Shown: positions 10,007 through 18,639, numbered from the stretch's first letter. The stretch is 64,000 nucleotides of DNA from Salinivibrio kushneri (GCF_005280275.1 NZ_CP040021.1:1327001-1391000), one strand, 5' to 3'. Notes: a model not told the origin generated them from the letters alone. Program-made: numbers and translations.

Positions 10007-11226
10007 CAGCGGCTCCCCTGGTTGTCATACCATGTTCCGCCAACGATGCGCCCAGCCAGTGGCGCAGTGCCCACCATGTAACTAAGCTCAGCCGGGGATT
10101 GGCAATGCCAAACCGCCAAATCCGCATCAAATCCGACAGCGATTTGCCCTTTGTTGTCTAGCCCCATGGCTTGTGCAGCATGGCGGGTGACACCGTAGAG
10201 GTTCTCTTTAGGCGTCAATTTAAAAAAGGTTGAGGCCATGTTCATCATCAGGGTTAACGAGGCAAAGGGTGACGTTCCTGGGTTAAAGTCCGTCGCGAGT
10301 GCCATGGGTACTTGGTTGTCACGCAATGCTTGAATCGGAGGGAGTTGAGTTTCACGGAGAAAGTAAAACGCACCAGGAAGCAAGGTCGCAACTGTGCCGC
10401 ACTCTGCCAAAAGCTGAGCGTCGGCTTCTGATAAGTATTCAATATGATCCACCGACAAGGCGCCTGCTTTTGCGGCTGCCACACTGCCACCGAGATCGCT
10501 GAGCTGTTCGGTGTGCGCTTTAATCTTTAATCCATGCGCATTGGCTGCGGCATAGACTTTTTCTGCTTGGTCGACGCTAAAGGCTATTTTTTCACAAAAG
10601 ACGTCTACGGCGTCAGCCAGTTGCTGTTCTGCCGCGGCGGGGATCACCGAGTGACAAATATAATCAATATAATGGTCGGCATCGTGTTGATACTCAGGCG
10701 GTAATGCATGCGCCGCTAACAAAGTCGTTGAGATCTTGATAGGCAAGTGCTGTTCAATGGCTCTTGCTACACGCAGCATTTTGAGCTCGTCTTCGAGGGT
10801 AAGCCCATAGCCTGATTTGACTTCGATTGTTGTGACACCGTCACGCATTAACGCCTCTGCCCGAGGGAGAGCAAGCGCCAGTAATGTCTCTTCGCTGGCC
10901 GCACGGGTAGCATTCACGGTCGATAAAATCCCCCCACCTTGTTTTGCAATGGTTTGATAGGGCACACCGTTGAGGCGCTGCTCGAATTCACCGGCGCGGT
11001 TACCTGCAAACACGAGGTGGGTATGACTGTCGATCAGTCCCGGGGTGACGAGACACCCTTTTAACGACTGCGTAGGCCAATCGAGCTGCTTGGCTTGCTG
11101 TCCTACCGCAACAATTTTGCCGTTCTCGACGGCGATCGCTGTATTGGGTTGGCACTGGTAGCCAGTACTGTCACGAATATCGCTCGCCATACTGACCACA
11201 TTTGCGTCGGTAAATACCTTCTTCAT
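10006..11226 (-). CDS. hutI: Imidazolonepropionase HutI
   Basis: A 406-aa amidohydrolase that opens the imidazolone ring to N-formimidoyl-glutamate, third step of the pathway. The metal-binding [12 protein letters not shown] motif is near residue 66, with later KAHTEQLSD and [12 protein letters not shown] motifs typical of HutI. It is the first gene of the hutIGUH operon; the likely HutC operator lies 26 bp upstream of its start. A perfect matS sequence lies inside the gene at 10832-10844. Confidence 0.95.
   Translation of the reverse strand: MKKVFTDANVVSMASDIRDSTGYQCQPNTAIAVENGKIVAVGQQAKQLDWPTQSLKGCLVTPGLIDSHTHLVFAGNRAGEFEQRLNGVPYQTIAKQGGGILSTVNATRAASEETLLALALPRAEALMRDGVTTIEVKSGYGLTLEDELKMLRVARAIEQHLPIKISTTLLAAHALPPEYQHDADHYIDYICHSVIPAAAEQQLADAVDVFCEKIAFSVDQAEKVYAAANAHGLKIKAHTEQLSDLGGSVAAAKAGALSVDHIEYLSEADAQLLAECGTVATLLPGAFYFLRETQLPPIQALRDNQVPMALATDFNPGTSPFASLTLMMNMASTFFKLTPKENLYGVTRHAAQAMGLDNKGQIAVGFDADLAVWHCQSPAELSYMVGTAPLAGRIVGGTWYDNQGSR
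10832..10844. other. matS site (MatP-binding motif), in hutI
   Basis: GTGACACCGTCAC, a perfect match to the matS consensus GTGACRNYGTCAC. It lies inside coding sequence. One of eight perfect matches in this window. Confidence 0.8.
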
Positions 11227-11251
11227 GGCGAATACCTTACTGCTTTATAAA

Positions 11252-11273
11252 TGTCTATACAAATGTATAGACA
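11252..11273. promoter_or_regulatory. HutC operator upstream of hutIGUH
   Basis: A perfect 22-bp palindrome: TGTCTATACA (11252-11261), AA, TGTATAGACA (11264-11273). It lies 26-47 bp before the hutI start and shares TGTnTATACAAAT with the site before hutC. Published HutC sites contain TGTATAGACA-like half sites. On the minus strand a TTGTCT within the site could serve as -35 and TTATAA just downstream as -10, so bound repressor would cover the promoter. Confidence 0.8.
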
Positions 11274-11420
11274 AATAAGGGCGCGAGCACAAGAGGGGTT
11301 GTAAAGGTTTTGTGATCGGCTCGATCGTTTTTCGGCGAGAAGCGAGACGTTTAACGTAGAAGGGGAGGATGAGCCTTAATCATAAAGGCCCACTTTAAAG
11401 TCTGAACCCGTTCATCATAG

Positions 11421-11448
11421 CGGCCGGATTGACGCGGCCGGATTGACG
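11421..11448. repeat. 14-bp perfect tandem duplication between hutI and hutC
   Basis: CGGCCGGATTGACG occurs at 11421-11434 and again at 11435-11448. It lies in the 293-bp gap between hutI and hutC and breaks no gene. Apart from this repeat and the operator I see nothing else definite in the gap. Confidence 0.95.
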
Positions 11449-11519
11449 CAATTGTTGTAAACCTTGATTTAGCGCTGAGAGGTATTCATCCAACAAGCAT
11501 CGCCTAACGAGACGCTAGG

Positions 11520-12224
11520 CTATCTGTCTGTACGTGATGTTAGCTTATAACGTGAACCAGGATGGTAGAGTAATGCGGCGCTGACCAGCGTTTGCTGACT
11601 CCAGGTGCGGCGGTGGAGTAAAAGGCAGGGCTCATCAGACTTCATCGCCAATGCCTCTTTGACTGCTGCTGATGGATTAATCGCTTCGACACTATGCTCA
11701 ATGGTGTTAACCGGGCATACTGAAGACAAGTACTCATTGGGGGTGGTCTGGTTGAAGTCTTGTTCCAGATAGGCAGGCGCAAGCGCCGGGTTCACCCAGC
11801 GCTGCTCGAGCTGGAGCGGTATCTCATCACCGTAGTGGACAATTTCGCTGTAGTAGACGTCGGTGCCTAACATCACACCCAAGCGCATTGCCACATCAAC
11901 GGGCGCAGAGAGGCGTTTCAATGCATGGATGACGCTGTGATAGTGCTGACCGCGTGCAGTGACTTCATCGGCAATATTGCGAATGTCCATCAACGGTGAT
12001 TCCGCTTTGGGTTCAGTAACAAACGTGCCTAGCCGCGGCGTGCGTTCAAGTAACCCATCAGTCACCAAGTCACGAACCGCCTTATTGACCGTCATCCGGC
12101 TAACATTGAATAGGTCGCACAGTTCGTACTCGGTGGGGATACGCGTACCAACCGGCCAAACCCGTGTCTCAATTTTTTCTTCAATATAGGCTTTGATTTG
12201 TTGATAACGGGGCGCATTGGCCAT
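11520..12224 (-). CDS. hutC: Histidine utilisation repressor HutC (GntR/HutC family)
   Basis: A 234-aa regulator with an N-terminal GntR winged helix (residues about 5-70: YQQIKAYIEEKIETRVWPVGTRIPTE...NVSRMTVNKAVRDLVTDGLLERTPRLGTFV) and a C-terminal UTRA ligand-binding domain (about 90-230). HutC represses the hut genes and is released by urocanate. It is on the same strand as the operon but 293 bp upstream of hutI. A half-palindrome like the hutI operator lies 20 bp before its start, so it probably controls its own expression. Confidence 0.93.
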   Translation of the reverse strand: MANAPRYQQIKAYIEEKIETRVWPVGTRIPTEYELCDLFNVSRMTVNKAVRDLVTDGLLERTPRLGTFVTEPKAESPLMDIRNIADEVTARGQHYHSVIHALKRLSAPVDVAMRLGVMLGTDVYYSEIVHYGDEIPLQLEQRWVNPALAPAYLEQDFNQTTPNEYLSSVCPVNTIEHSVEAINPSAAVKEALAMKSDEPCLLLHRRTWSQQTLVSAALLYHPGSRYKLTSRTDR

Positions 12225-12243
12225 ACGGTTTCCTTGTCAAAAT

Positions 12244-12256
12244 TGTGTATACAAAT
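12244..12256. promoter_or_regulatory. Probable second HutC site, before hutC
   Basis: TGTGTATACAAAT matches the left half of the hutI palindrome (TGTCTATACAAAT) at 12 of 13 bases. Its second arm is degenerate. It lies 20-32 bp upstream of the hutC start, fitting autoregulation. Confidence 0.6.
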
Positions 12257-12435
12257 CAGGGTTAATGAAGTTTCATGTAAAATCAAGTGAATGATAGAAA
12301 ACTTGATTGTTTATCACGCTGATTCTCGCGTAGAAATTATTATTGGGATGACTTGCATCACAAATGCGGGATCTTCATAATCGTCATTCTACTCGCACTG
12401 TGCGGTTACTTACTAATCGCCAAAATACACTTCAT

Positions 12436-12456
12436 GTGCCACTTGGTGTGTGGCAC
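12436..12456 (+). promoter_or_regulatory. tRNA-Thr anticodon-arm mimic in the thrS leader (translational operator)
   Basis: GTGCCAC (12436-12442) and GTGGCAC (12450-12456) form a perfect 7-bp stem with a 7-nt loop TTGGTGT. The three bases at anticodon positions of this loop are GGT, the anticodon of tRNA-Thr(GGU), preceded by TT as in a tRNA. The hairpin ends just before the Shine-Dalgarno AAGGA (12464-12468) of thrS. In E. coli ThrRS represses its own translation by binding such a mimic; here the loop mimics GGU. I did not find a convincing second anticodon-like arm upstream. Confidence 0.7.
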
Positions 12457-12477
12457 CACTGAGAAGGATTGTTATCA

Positions 12478-14406
12478 ATGCCTCTAATTACTCTCCCTGA
12501 CGGCAGTCAGCGTTCTTTTGACCACCCTGTTTCGACTTATGATGTTGCCAACGATATTGGCCCAGGCCTTGCCAAAGCCTGCATTGCCGGCCGTGTAAAT
12601 GGTGAGCGTGTTGACGCGTGTGATCTTATCGAGCACGACGCGCAACTGGAAATCATTACCGCGAAAGATGAAGACGGGTTAGAAATCATTCGCCACTCTT
12701 GTGCGCACCTTTTAGGTCATGCGATTAAGCAGCTTTTCCCTGACACTAAGATGGCGATTGGTCCAACCATCGACAACGGTTTCTACTACGACATAGACAT
12801 GGATCGCTCGCTCACCCAGGATGACCTGGACGCCATTGAAAAGCGTATGAAAGAGTTGGCGAAAACCAAATATCAGGTCGTGAAGAAAAACGTCAGCTGG
12901 CAAGAGGCGCGCGACACGTTTGAAGCGCGTGGTGAATCATACAAGATGGAAATCTTGGATGAGAATGTATCACGTGACGACCGTCCGGGCTTGTACCACC
13001 ACGAAGAATACGTTGATATGTGTCGTGGCCCACACGTGCCAAACATGAGCTTTTGTCAGAACTTCAAAGTCCTGAATGTGGCGGGTGCTTACTGGCGTGG
13101 CAATAGCGACAACAAAATGTTGCAGCGAATCTATGGCACGGCGTTTGCGGATAAAAAGCAACTTAAAGCGCACTTAGTGCGTCTCGAAGAAGCCGCGAAG
13201 CGCGATCACCGTAAGCTGGGTAAGCAACTTGACCTGTACCATATGCAGCAAGAAGCACCTGGGATGGTATTTTGGCACCATAACGGCTGGACTATTTTCC
13301 GTGAACTTGAGCAGTTTATCCGCGACAAGTTGACTGAGTATGATTACCAGGAGGTCAAAGGGCCGCTGATCATGGATCGCGTGCTTTGGGAGCGCTCGGG
13401 CCACTGGGATAAGTATGCGGACTACATGTTCACGACGAATTCTGAGAACCGTGAATACGCCCTTAAGCCGATGAACTGCCCCGGTCATGTTCAGATCTTT
13501 AACCAAGGTCTGAAGTCTTACCGTGACCTACCGTTGCGTATGGCGGAATTTGGTAGCTGCCACCGTAATGAGCCCTCTGGTGCGCTGCATGGCTTGATGC
13601 GTGTTCGTGGCTTTACTCAAGACGATGCGCATATCTTCTGTACCCCAGAACAGGTACAAGAAGAAGTCAGCGCGTGTATCGAGATAGTCTATGAGACGTA
13701 TCAGACTTTTGGCTTTAACAACATTGAAGTCAAGCTGTCGACACGTCCTGAAACACGTGTCGGCTCTGACGAGATGTGGGATAAAGCCGAGCAAGCCTTG
13801 AATGAAGCCCTAACGGCAATGGATATTCCATTTGAAATTCAAGAGGGTGAAGGTGCATTCTACGGACCTAAGATTGAGTTTACGCTACATGATTGTCTCG
13901 ATCGCGCTTGGCAGTGTGGTACAGTACAACTTGATTTCGCGTTGCCCGAGCGCTTAAGCGCGACCTATGTAGGGGAAGACAACGAACGCCATACGCCGGT
14001 TATGATTCACCGCGCTATTTTGGGCTCGTTGGAACGTTTCATCGGGATTCTTATCGAAGAATACGCGGGACACTTCCCAGCGTGGTTATCACCACAACAA
14101 GCGGTTGTGATGAATATCACGGATAAACAAGCAGGTTACGCGCAAGAGATTGCGAAAAAACTGCAAAAAGCTGGATTTAGAGCCTCTGCGGACTTGAGAA
14201 ACGAGAAGATTGGCTTTAAAATCCGCGAACACACTTTGAAGCGTGTTCCGTATATGTTGGTTTGTGGTGACCAGGAAATGGAAGCTGGCGAAGTCGCAAT
14301 ACGGACCCGTAAAGGTAAAGATTTGGGTAAAATTAAGATTGATGACTTCTTAGCGCAGTTGCAGCAAGAAGTGCAAGATCGAACACTCAATATTGTGGAG
14401 GAATAA
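12478..14406 (+). CDS. thrS: Threonyl-tRNA synthetase
   Basis: A 642-aa class II aminoacyl-tRNA synthetase that charges tRNA-Thr. Domains in order: TGS ([15 protein letters not shown], residues 1-60), editing domain with [10 protein letters not shown] near residue 73, the catalytic core with motif 2 ([28 protein letters not shown]) and motif 3 ([11 protein letters not shown]), and the anticodon-binding domain at the end. I start it at ATG 12478, which follows AAGGA by 9 nt; an in-frame ATG three codons earlier overlaps that Shine-Dalgarno. First gene of thrS-infC-rpmI-rplT, with a tRNA-like operator in its leader. Confidence 0.97.
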   Translation: MPLITLPDGSQRSFDHPVSTYDVANDIGPGLAKACIAGRVNGERVDACDLIEHDAQLEIITAKDEDGLEIIRHSCAHLLGHAIKQLFPDTKMAIGPTIDNGFYYDIDMDRSLTQDDLDAIEKRMKELAKTKYQVVKKNVSWQEARDTFEARGESYKMEILDENVSRDDRPGLYHHEEYVDMCRGPHVPNMSFCQNFKVLNVAGAYWRGNSDNKMLQRIYGTAFADKKQLKAHLVRLEEAAKRDHRKLGKQLDLYHMQQEAPGMVFWHHNGWTIFRELEQFIRDKLTEYDYQEVKGPLIMDRVLWERSGHWDKYADYMFTTNSENREYALKPMNCPGHVQIFNQGLKSYRDLPLRMAEFGSCHRNEPSGALHGLMRVRGFTQDDAHIFCTPEQVQEEVSACIEIVYETYQTFGFNNIEVKLSTRPETRVGSDEMWDKAEQALNEALTAMDIPFEIQEGEGAFYGPKIEFTLHDCLDRAWQCGTVQLDFALPERLSATYVGEDNERHTPVMIHRAILGSLERFIGILIEEYAGHFPAWLSPQQAVVMNITDKQAGYAQEIAKKLQKAGFRASADLRNEKIGFKIREHTLKRVPYMLVCGDQEMEAGEVAIRTRKGKDLGKIKIDDFLAQLQQEVQDRTLNIVEE

Positions 14407-14409
14407 GGT

Positions 14410-14955
14410 ATTAAAGGCGCAAGAAAAGCCCCGGCAAAGAAAAACGCTCATCGTCTAAACAACGAAATTCGTGGTGTTAAGGAAGTCCGTCTGACTGACG
14501 CCGACGGTGAACAAGTGGGGATTGTCCCATTTGACGAAGCACTCGCCAAAGCAGAAGAGGCGACTCTTGACTTGGTAGAGATCAGTCCGAACGCTGAGCC
14601 GCCGGTTTGTCGTATCATGGATTACGGCAAATTCCTTTACGAGAAGAGTAAAGCTGCGAAAGAGCAGAAGAAAAAACAAAAGACTATTCAGGTTAAGGAA
14701 GTTAAATTCCGTCCTGGCACAGATGTAGGCGACTATCAGGTAAAACTACGCAACCTGGTTCGCTTCATTGAAGAGGGCAACAAGGTCAAGGTCACTATCC
14801 GATTCCGCGGTCGCGAAATGGCGCACCAAAGCATCGGTGTTGACGTGCTGAACCGCTTGAAAGAAGACACTGCTGAAATTGCTTCAGTAGAAAGCTTCCC
14901 TTCACGCATCGAAGGCCGTCAGATGATCATGGTTCTGGCCCCAAAGAAGAAGTAA
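14410..14955 (+). CDS. infC: Translation initiation factor IF-3, AUU start codon
   Basis: A 181-aa protein that binds the 30S subunit and proofreads start codon selection. The frame has no ATG or GTG at the expected N-terminus; it begins at ATT 14410, 3 bp after the thrS stop, behind GGAGGAATAAGG, and reads [27 protein letters not shown] onward, aligning with IF-3 from its first residues. The rare AUU start is the known basis of IF-3 autoregulation in enterobacteria. The N-domain ends near residue 80, a Lys-rich linker ([14 protein letters not shown]) follows, and the C-domain ends with MVLAPKKK. Confidence 0.95.
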   Translation: MKGARKAPAKKNAHRLNNEIRGVKEVRLTDADGEQVGIVPFDEALAKAEEATLDLVEISPNAEPPVCRIMDYGKFLYEKSKAAKEQKKKQKTIQVKEVKFRPGTDVGDYQVKLRNLVRFIEEGNKVKVTIRFRGREMAHQSIGVDVLNRLKEDTAEIASVESFPSRIEGRQMIMVLAPKKK

Positions 14956-14973
14956 TTCTGGCTTCCAAGTAAC

Positions 14974-15009
14974 AAGCGGCTGCGCCTGCTGGGTGCAGCC
15001 GCTTTGTTC
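14974..15009 (+). promoter_or_regulatory. Hairpin in the rpmI leader (attenuator or L20 control region)
   Basis: AAGCGGCTGC (14974-14983) pairs perfectly with GCAGCCGCTT (14995-15004) over an 11-nt loop and is followed by TGTTC. The U-run is weak, so it may be a partial terminator between infC and rpmI or part of the leader through which ribosomal protein L20 represses rpmI-rplT. Position is seen; function is inferred. Confidence 0.55.
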
Positions 15010-15051
15010 GCCAAATTGCTATGTTATTAACACAATGCGGAGTTATTCATC

Positions 15052-15246
15052 ATGTCTAAGATGAAATCCAACAAAGGTGCTGCTAAGCGTTTCAAAAAAA
15101 CGGCTGGTGGCTTCAAGTACAAGCGTGCAACCAAGCGTCATATCTTGACTAAACGTACTACTAAGAACAAGCGTCAGCTTCGTCCAAATGCGGTTCTTCC
15201 TGCGTGTGAAAACGCGCAAGTTGCTCGCATGCTGCCATACGCATAA
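15052..15246 (+). CDS. rpmI: 50S ribosomal protein L35
   Basis: A 64-aa very basic protein with the L35 pattern [17 protein letters not shown]...[23 protein letters not shown]. Part of the large ribosomal subunit. It lies 96 bp after infC, behind a stable hairpin, and 36 bp before rplT, the conserved order in gammaproteobacteria. Expression is expected to be coupled to rplT and controlled by L20. Confidence 0.97.
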   Translation: MSKMKSNKGAAKRFKKTAGGFKYKRATKRHILTKRTTKNKRQLRPNAVLPACENAQVARMLPYA

Positions 15247-15282
15247 GTTTTTAGTTTTATTATTTAGTTTAGGAGAGAGACA

Positions 15283-15636
15283 ATGGCTCGCGTAAAACGT
15301 GGTGTACAAGCTCGTGCACGTCACAAGAGTGTAATGAAGCAAGCGAAAGGTTACTATGGTGCGCGTTCACGCGTATACCGCGTAGCTTTTCAGGCGGTAA
15401 CGAAAGCAGGTCAATATGCTTACCGTGACCGTCGCAACAAGAAACGCCAATTCCGTCAACTGTGGATCGCACGTATCAACGCTGCGGCTCGCCAAAACGG
15501 TATGTCATACAGCCGTCTGATTAACGGTCTTAAAAAGGCATCGATCGAAATCGATCGTAAGATCCTTGCCGATATCGCGGTATATGACAAAGCAGCATTC
15601 TCTGTGCTGGTAGAAAAAGCGAAAGCTTCACTGTAA
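15283..15636 (+). CDS. rplT: 50S ribosomal protein L20
   Basis: A 117-aa basic protein of normal length, with [39 protein letters not shown] and [23 protein letters not shown]20 binds 23S rRNA early in 50S assembly and represses translation of the rpmI-rplT mRNA. GGAGAG lies 8 nt before the ATG. It is the last gene of the thrS operon; a strong terminator follows. Confidence 0.97.
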   Translation: MARVKRGVQARARHKSVMKQAKGYYGARSRVYRVAFQAVTKAGQYAYRDRRNKKRQFRQLWIARINAAARQNGMSYSRLINGLKKASIEIDRKILADIAVYDKAAFSVLVEKAKASL

Positions 15637-15660
15637 TTTTTACAGTAAAGAATTGCTGAG

Positions 15661-15688
15661 AAAGGAGAGCTTCGGCTCTCCTTTTTTG
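15661..15688 (+). terminator. Rho-independent terminator after rplT
   Basis: AAAGGAGAGC (15661-15670), a TTCG tetraloop and GCTCTCCTTT (15675-15684) form a perfect stem that runs into a T tract ending at 15687. Confidence 0.93.
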
Positions 15689-15892
15689 TTATTTGTTGGT
15701 GTCTAGATAATTGCACTTTGTGCATATGAAAGTGAGTGGTGCATTATACCATTTAACTAAAATATCGTGTTATATTGCTTACATAATAAGATGCATAATG
15801 CCTTCGCACTTTAAGCAGGCACAGTGTCACTGATGCTTTGTTGAGCTATTAAATCTTCATCTGCCTCCGGCCTTAGTTAGAAGGATAATAGC

Positions 15893-16525
15893 ATGATAAC
15901 TGTAAATAAGTGGGAAGCATTTTCTGATAGCTTCGAGCAGAGAAATACCTACGTTGTTGGGCAGGCCATTATAGACACAGTCAAATAGAGGCTTGCTGGA
16001 TTACAGAACCTCGGGGTAGTACTTGAGCTTGGTTGTGGAAATGGTACGTATACGAGCAGCCTTCTCCATAATGCTACATCGATCCTAGCGACTGATTTAT
16101 CAGAGAAAATGGTCGAAACCACAAAGCAGCGTTTTCAAGGTCATGCAAATGTCCACGCAGATGTCGCTAATTGTACGCAGTTACCATATTCAGATGATCA
16201 GTTTGATACAGTCTTGATGGCTAACCTTTTGCACATCATTCCCTGTCGACATGCAGCATTACTTGAAGCAAAGCGAGTATTAAAACCTGGTGGCCGATTG
16301 ATTGTGATGAGTATGACTCAATACAGTATGGGGTTCTTCCAGCAGTTTGGGCTCATATATCGTTATATCAAAATGTACGGTAGCAAGCCTGCCGGTGCGA
16401 TTAAGCTCACCCCTAAAAGAACACAGCATTATCTTGATGCGGCGATGTTTGAGGATGTTCAAATCGAAGTTCTAGGAAATGGAGTAAAAGCGTTGTATGC
16501 AGAAGCAGTGAAAGCGCGCCGTTAA
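15893..16525 (+). pseudogene. Class I SAM-dependent methyltransferase with an in-frame amber codon
   Basis: Starting at ATG 15893 (AGAAGGA 8-9 nt upstream), the frame reads MITVNKWEAFSDSFEQRNTY, meets TAG at 15986-15988 (codon 32), and continues without another stop to TAA 16523-16525, 211 codons in all. After the amber codon come the SAM-binding motif VLELGCGNGTYT, an acidic ATDLSE at the end of strand 2, and LKPGGRLIVMS, the post-motif of class I methyltransferases. Codon 32 would be Gln or another single-change residue in a relative. It may be a pseudogene, a read-through gene, or be translated from an internal start that would lack the N-terminal helices. Substrate unknown. It is the first gene of a tight operon. 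Confidence 0.8.
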
Positions 16526-16535
16526 CAACAGGTTC

Positions 16536-17534
16536 TTGGCGCTAGGGGGGCCACTCATCAATACTAAAGATTTACATAGACTGTTAATGCATTGGCCTTA
16601 CATCGGTCAGTGCTCGTCTATTGAAGAAATCGAATGCGGGGCAGTGAATGTTACGTACAAGGTCCATGCTAGACACACTTACTTTTTACGCGGTTATCAA
16701 ACGTTAACGGACGCGCAAATCTTACAGTCTCATCAGATTCAGCGCTCGCTAGCAACCCAGCTGCCATTTGTGATTGCCCCTTGCTTCACGGAAAAAGCGC
16801 TAACGTTGATCAAATTTAATGGTGCATCTTACGCTTTGTACTCTGCTGCTCATGGAAAATCCGTGAGCAAACTCTCGTCAGTTCAGGCTCAATCGGCGGG
16901 TTTTGCTCTCGCACTAGTGCATAGCGCGCTAGTTCAGCATGATGGTAGCGCCTTTCCAACTATTACCCTTAGTTGGGAAAAAGAGGTTTGGTTACGCAAA
17001 CTAGAAACGATCATTAAACAAATTCGTCAAGCACCTACCAGTGATGACAGCTACTGGGCAATGCGGCGTGCTGAACAACAGCAAGAGTACTTAGCGAATA
17101 ACAACAGTGAGCACCAATATAAGATAGTCACTCAGCGTCAGCTAATCCACGGCGACTACCATCAGGCTAACCTCTTTTTCGATAGGCATAATGCAGTGTC
17201 AGGGCTGATTGATTGGGATTTATTGCAGAATATGCCACGTGCCTATGATGTGATTCGGGCATGTGCATATATGTTTCAAATGGATCCTCTGCTATCAAGT
17301 GCCTTTATTAGTGGCTATACGTCGCAATTACCACTGACTGCCGAGGAGCTAATAGATGATGGAGCCAGAGCTTGGGGTATGTATGCGGATCACCATATTT
17401 GGCCGCTAGAGCAGGTGTACTTACATAATAATGTTGCTGCAAAGCGCTTTTTTCCTAATCAAGATTTTCTGCCTTTTTCTCAGCAGTGGTGTCGCGTCGC
17501 TTACCACCTAAAAAACGATAAGGATATACGATGA
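16536..17534 (+). CDS. APH/ChoK-type phosphotransferase family protein
   Basis: A protein of up to 332 aa with the aminoglycoside phosphotransferase/choline kinase fold. The N-lobe has a shortened nucleotide-binding region (ECGAVNVTYKV near residue 30); the C-lobe carries the catalytic loop LIHGDYHQANLFFD with catalytic Asp207 and the metal motif LIDWD at about 224-228. Such enzymes phosphorylate small molecules (homoserine, choline, sugars, aminoglycosides); the substrate here is unknown and I would not call it a resistance gene. The start is uncertain: TTG 16536 gives the full N-terminus but has a weak ribosome site; ATG 16587 would drop 17 residues. It overlaps the next gene by 4 bp. Confidence 0.8.
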   Translation: MALGGPLINTKDLHRLLMHWPYIGQCSSIEEIECGAVNVTYKVHARHTYFLRGYQTLTDAQILQSHQIQRSLATQLPFVIAPCFTEKALTLIKFNGASYALYSAAHGKSVSKLSSVQAQSAGFALALVHSALVQHDGSAFPTITLSWEKEVWLRKLETIIKQIRQAPTSDDSYWAMRRAEQQQEYLANNNSEHQYKIVTQRQLIHGDYHQANLFFDRHNAVSGLIDWDLLQNMPRAYDVIRACAYMFQMDPLLSSAFISGYTSQLPLTAEELIDDGARAWGMYADHHIWPLEQVYLHNNVAAKRFFPNQDFLPFSQQWCRVAYHLKNDKDIR

Positions 17535-17821
17535 ACCAATACGTCTTTTTTTGTCAGCCTAACAATTGTGACCAGTTTACTTACTTGATCAAGGAATCCC
17601 CCAACTACCTAGCCGAAAAAGAAGCATTGTTAGAGCAGGGGTTGATCATCGAAGGAGATGTGATTGTTGCTGATTGTGCGGAGACTGCGATTGAAAAATT
17701 CCGCCAGATTAATCTCAATGCAATCGAGGATTACATTCAGCACGATCCTACCGTTGGCTTTACGACTTTTATCGTGGAAATCTATCATTCGCTGCGTCGC
17801 CGGCTTGGAATGAAATCATGA
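17531..17821 (+). CDS. Unknown small protein in the methyltransferase-kinase-PhzF operon
   Basis: A 96-aa protein I do not recognise. It is acidic in the middle (DVIVADCAETAIEKF) and ends in a basic tail (YHSLRRRLGMKS); there is no signal peptide or membrane segment. Two Cys lie close to the N-terminus (FFCQPNNCDQF). It overlaps the upstream kinase gene by 4 bp (ATGA) and the downstream PhzF gene by 4 bp (ATGA), which is strong evidence that it is translated and acts with them. No function can be given from sequence alone. Confidence 0.75.
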   Translation: MNQYVFFCQPNNCDQFTYLIKESPNYLAEKEALLEQGLIIEGDVIVADCAETAIEKFRQINLNAIEDYIQHDPTVGFTTFIVEIYHSLRRRLGMKS

Positions 17822-18621
17822 TTGTTGATATTTATCAGGTTGATGCCTTTAGCGCGTCATTGTTTCAAGGAAACCCGGCAGGGGTGTGTATCTCGACGTC
17901 CATGTTGGATGAAGCAACTATGTTATCCATTGCCGAGGAAATGACTGTCTCTGAAACGGCGTTTCTTGCCTTAGATACCATGTCCTTACGCTGGTTTACA
18001 CCGAGAGTAGAAGTCGCACTCTGCGGTCATGGCACGCTTGCAACAGCACATATTTTAGCTGAGCGCGGTGATGTTAACATGGGTGACAATGTCACTTTTT
18101 ATACCCAGTCTGGACCGCTTGAGGTGACGATACAACGCGAGGGGATCGCGATGGCATTTCCTGTTCCAGAGCTGGTAGAGGTAACGCCAAATCCATTGCG
18201 GCTAGAAGGTTTAGGTATACATGGCTCTGTTATCCGCGCGAGTTATTGCTTTGGCGAAAAAGAGCTATTGGTGGTTAATACTGAAGACGATGTAAAAGCG
18301 CTGTCTCCTGATTTTGCTGCGCTAACTACGCAGCCTGGACGTGGCGTGGTGGTGACTGCAGCAAGCTCTGATAACACGGTCGATATTGTCTCTCGCTACT
18401 TCGCCCCTTGGGTAGGGGTGAATGAAGATCCCGTGACGGGTTCGGCGCATTGCGCGCTGGCAGCGTATTGGTCACAAGCATTGAGTAAAAAGCAGCTTAT
18501 CGGTTATCAAGTGTCCGCGCGCGGTGGGCATATCAAGATGACGCTTACCAACGAGCATGTGTTGCTACAAGGCCAAGCAGTGACCGTATTTGGCGGAAAG
18601 TTAGATTTAAGTAAGACCTAG
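17818..18621 (+). CDS. PhzF family phenazine-biosynthesis-like isomerase
   Basis: A 267-aa protein of the PhzF/diaminopimelate-epimerase fold. The family hallmarks are present: QVDAFSASLFQGNPAGVC at residues 7-24, the catalytic Glu46 in TVSETAF, LCGHGTLATAH and the C-terminal DPVTGSAHCAL loop. PhzF itself isomerises a phenazine precursor, but most genomic members act on other small metabolites or are uncharacterised; no phenazine genes are visible here. It is the last gene of the operon, coupled by a 4-bp overlap to the 96-aa unknown gene. A perfect matS lies within the gene at 18083-18095. Confidence 0.87.
   Translation: MIVDIYQVDAFSASLFQGNPAGVCISTSMLDEATMLSIAEEMTVSETAFLALDTMSLRWFTPRVEVALCGHGTLATAHILAERGDVNMGDNVTFYTQSGPLEVTIQREGIAMAFPVPELVEVTPNPLRLEGLGIHGSVIRASYCFGEKELLVVNTEDDVKALSPDFAALTTQPGRGVVVTAASSDNTVDIVSRYFAPWVGVNEDPVTGSAHCALAAYWSQALSKKQLIGYQVSARGGHIKMTLTNEHVLLQGQAVTVFGGKLDLSKT
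18083..18095. other. matS site, in the PhzF-family gene
   Basis: GTGACAATGTCAC, a perfect match to GTGACRNYGTCAC. Confidence 0.8.
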
Positions 18622-18639
18622 CAAAAATCAGCGCAACCA

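Noticed and set aside
12300-12435. A second anticodon-like hairpin (with CGT near 12382) in the thrS leader
   Set aside because: The flanks of the CGT do not pair; no stem supports a tRNA-like arm.
16536-17534. Aminoglycoside resistance gene
   Set aside because: It has the APH/ChoK fold only; the fold is shared by many metabolic kinases and the operon context suggests metabolism.
17818-18621. Phenazine biosynthesis locus
   Set aside because: Only a PhzF-fold protein is present; no other phz-type gene is nearby.
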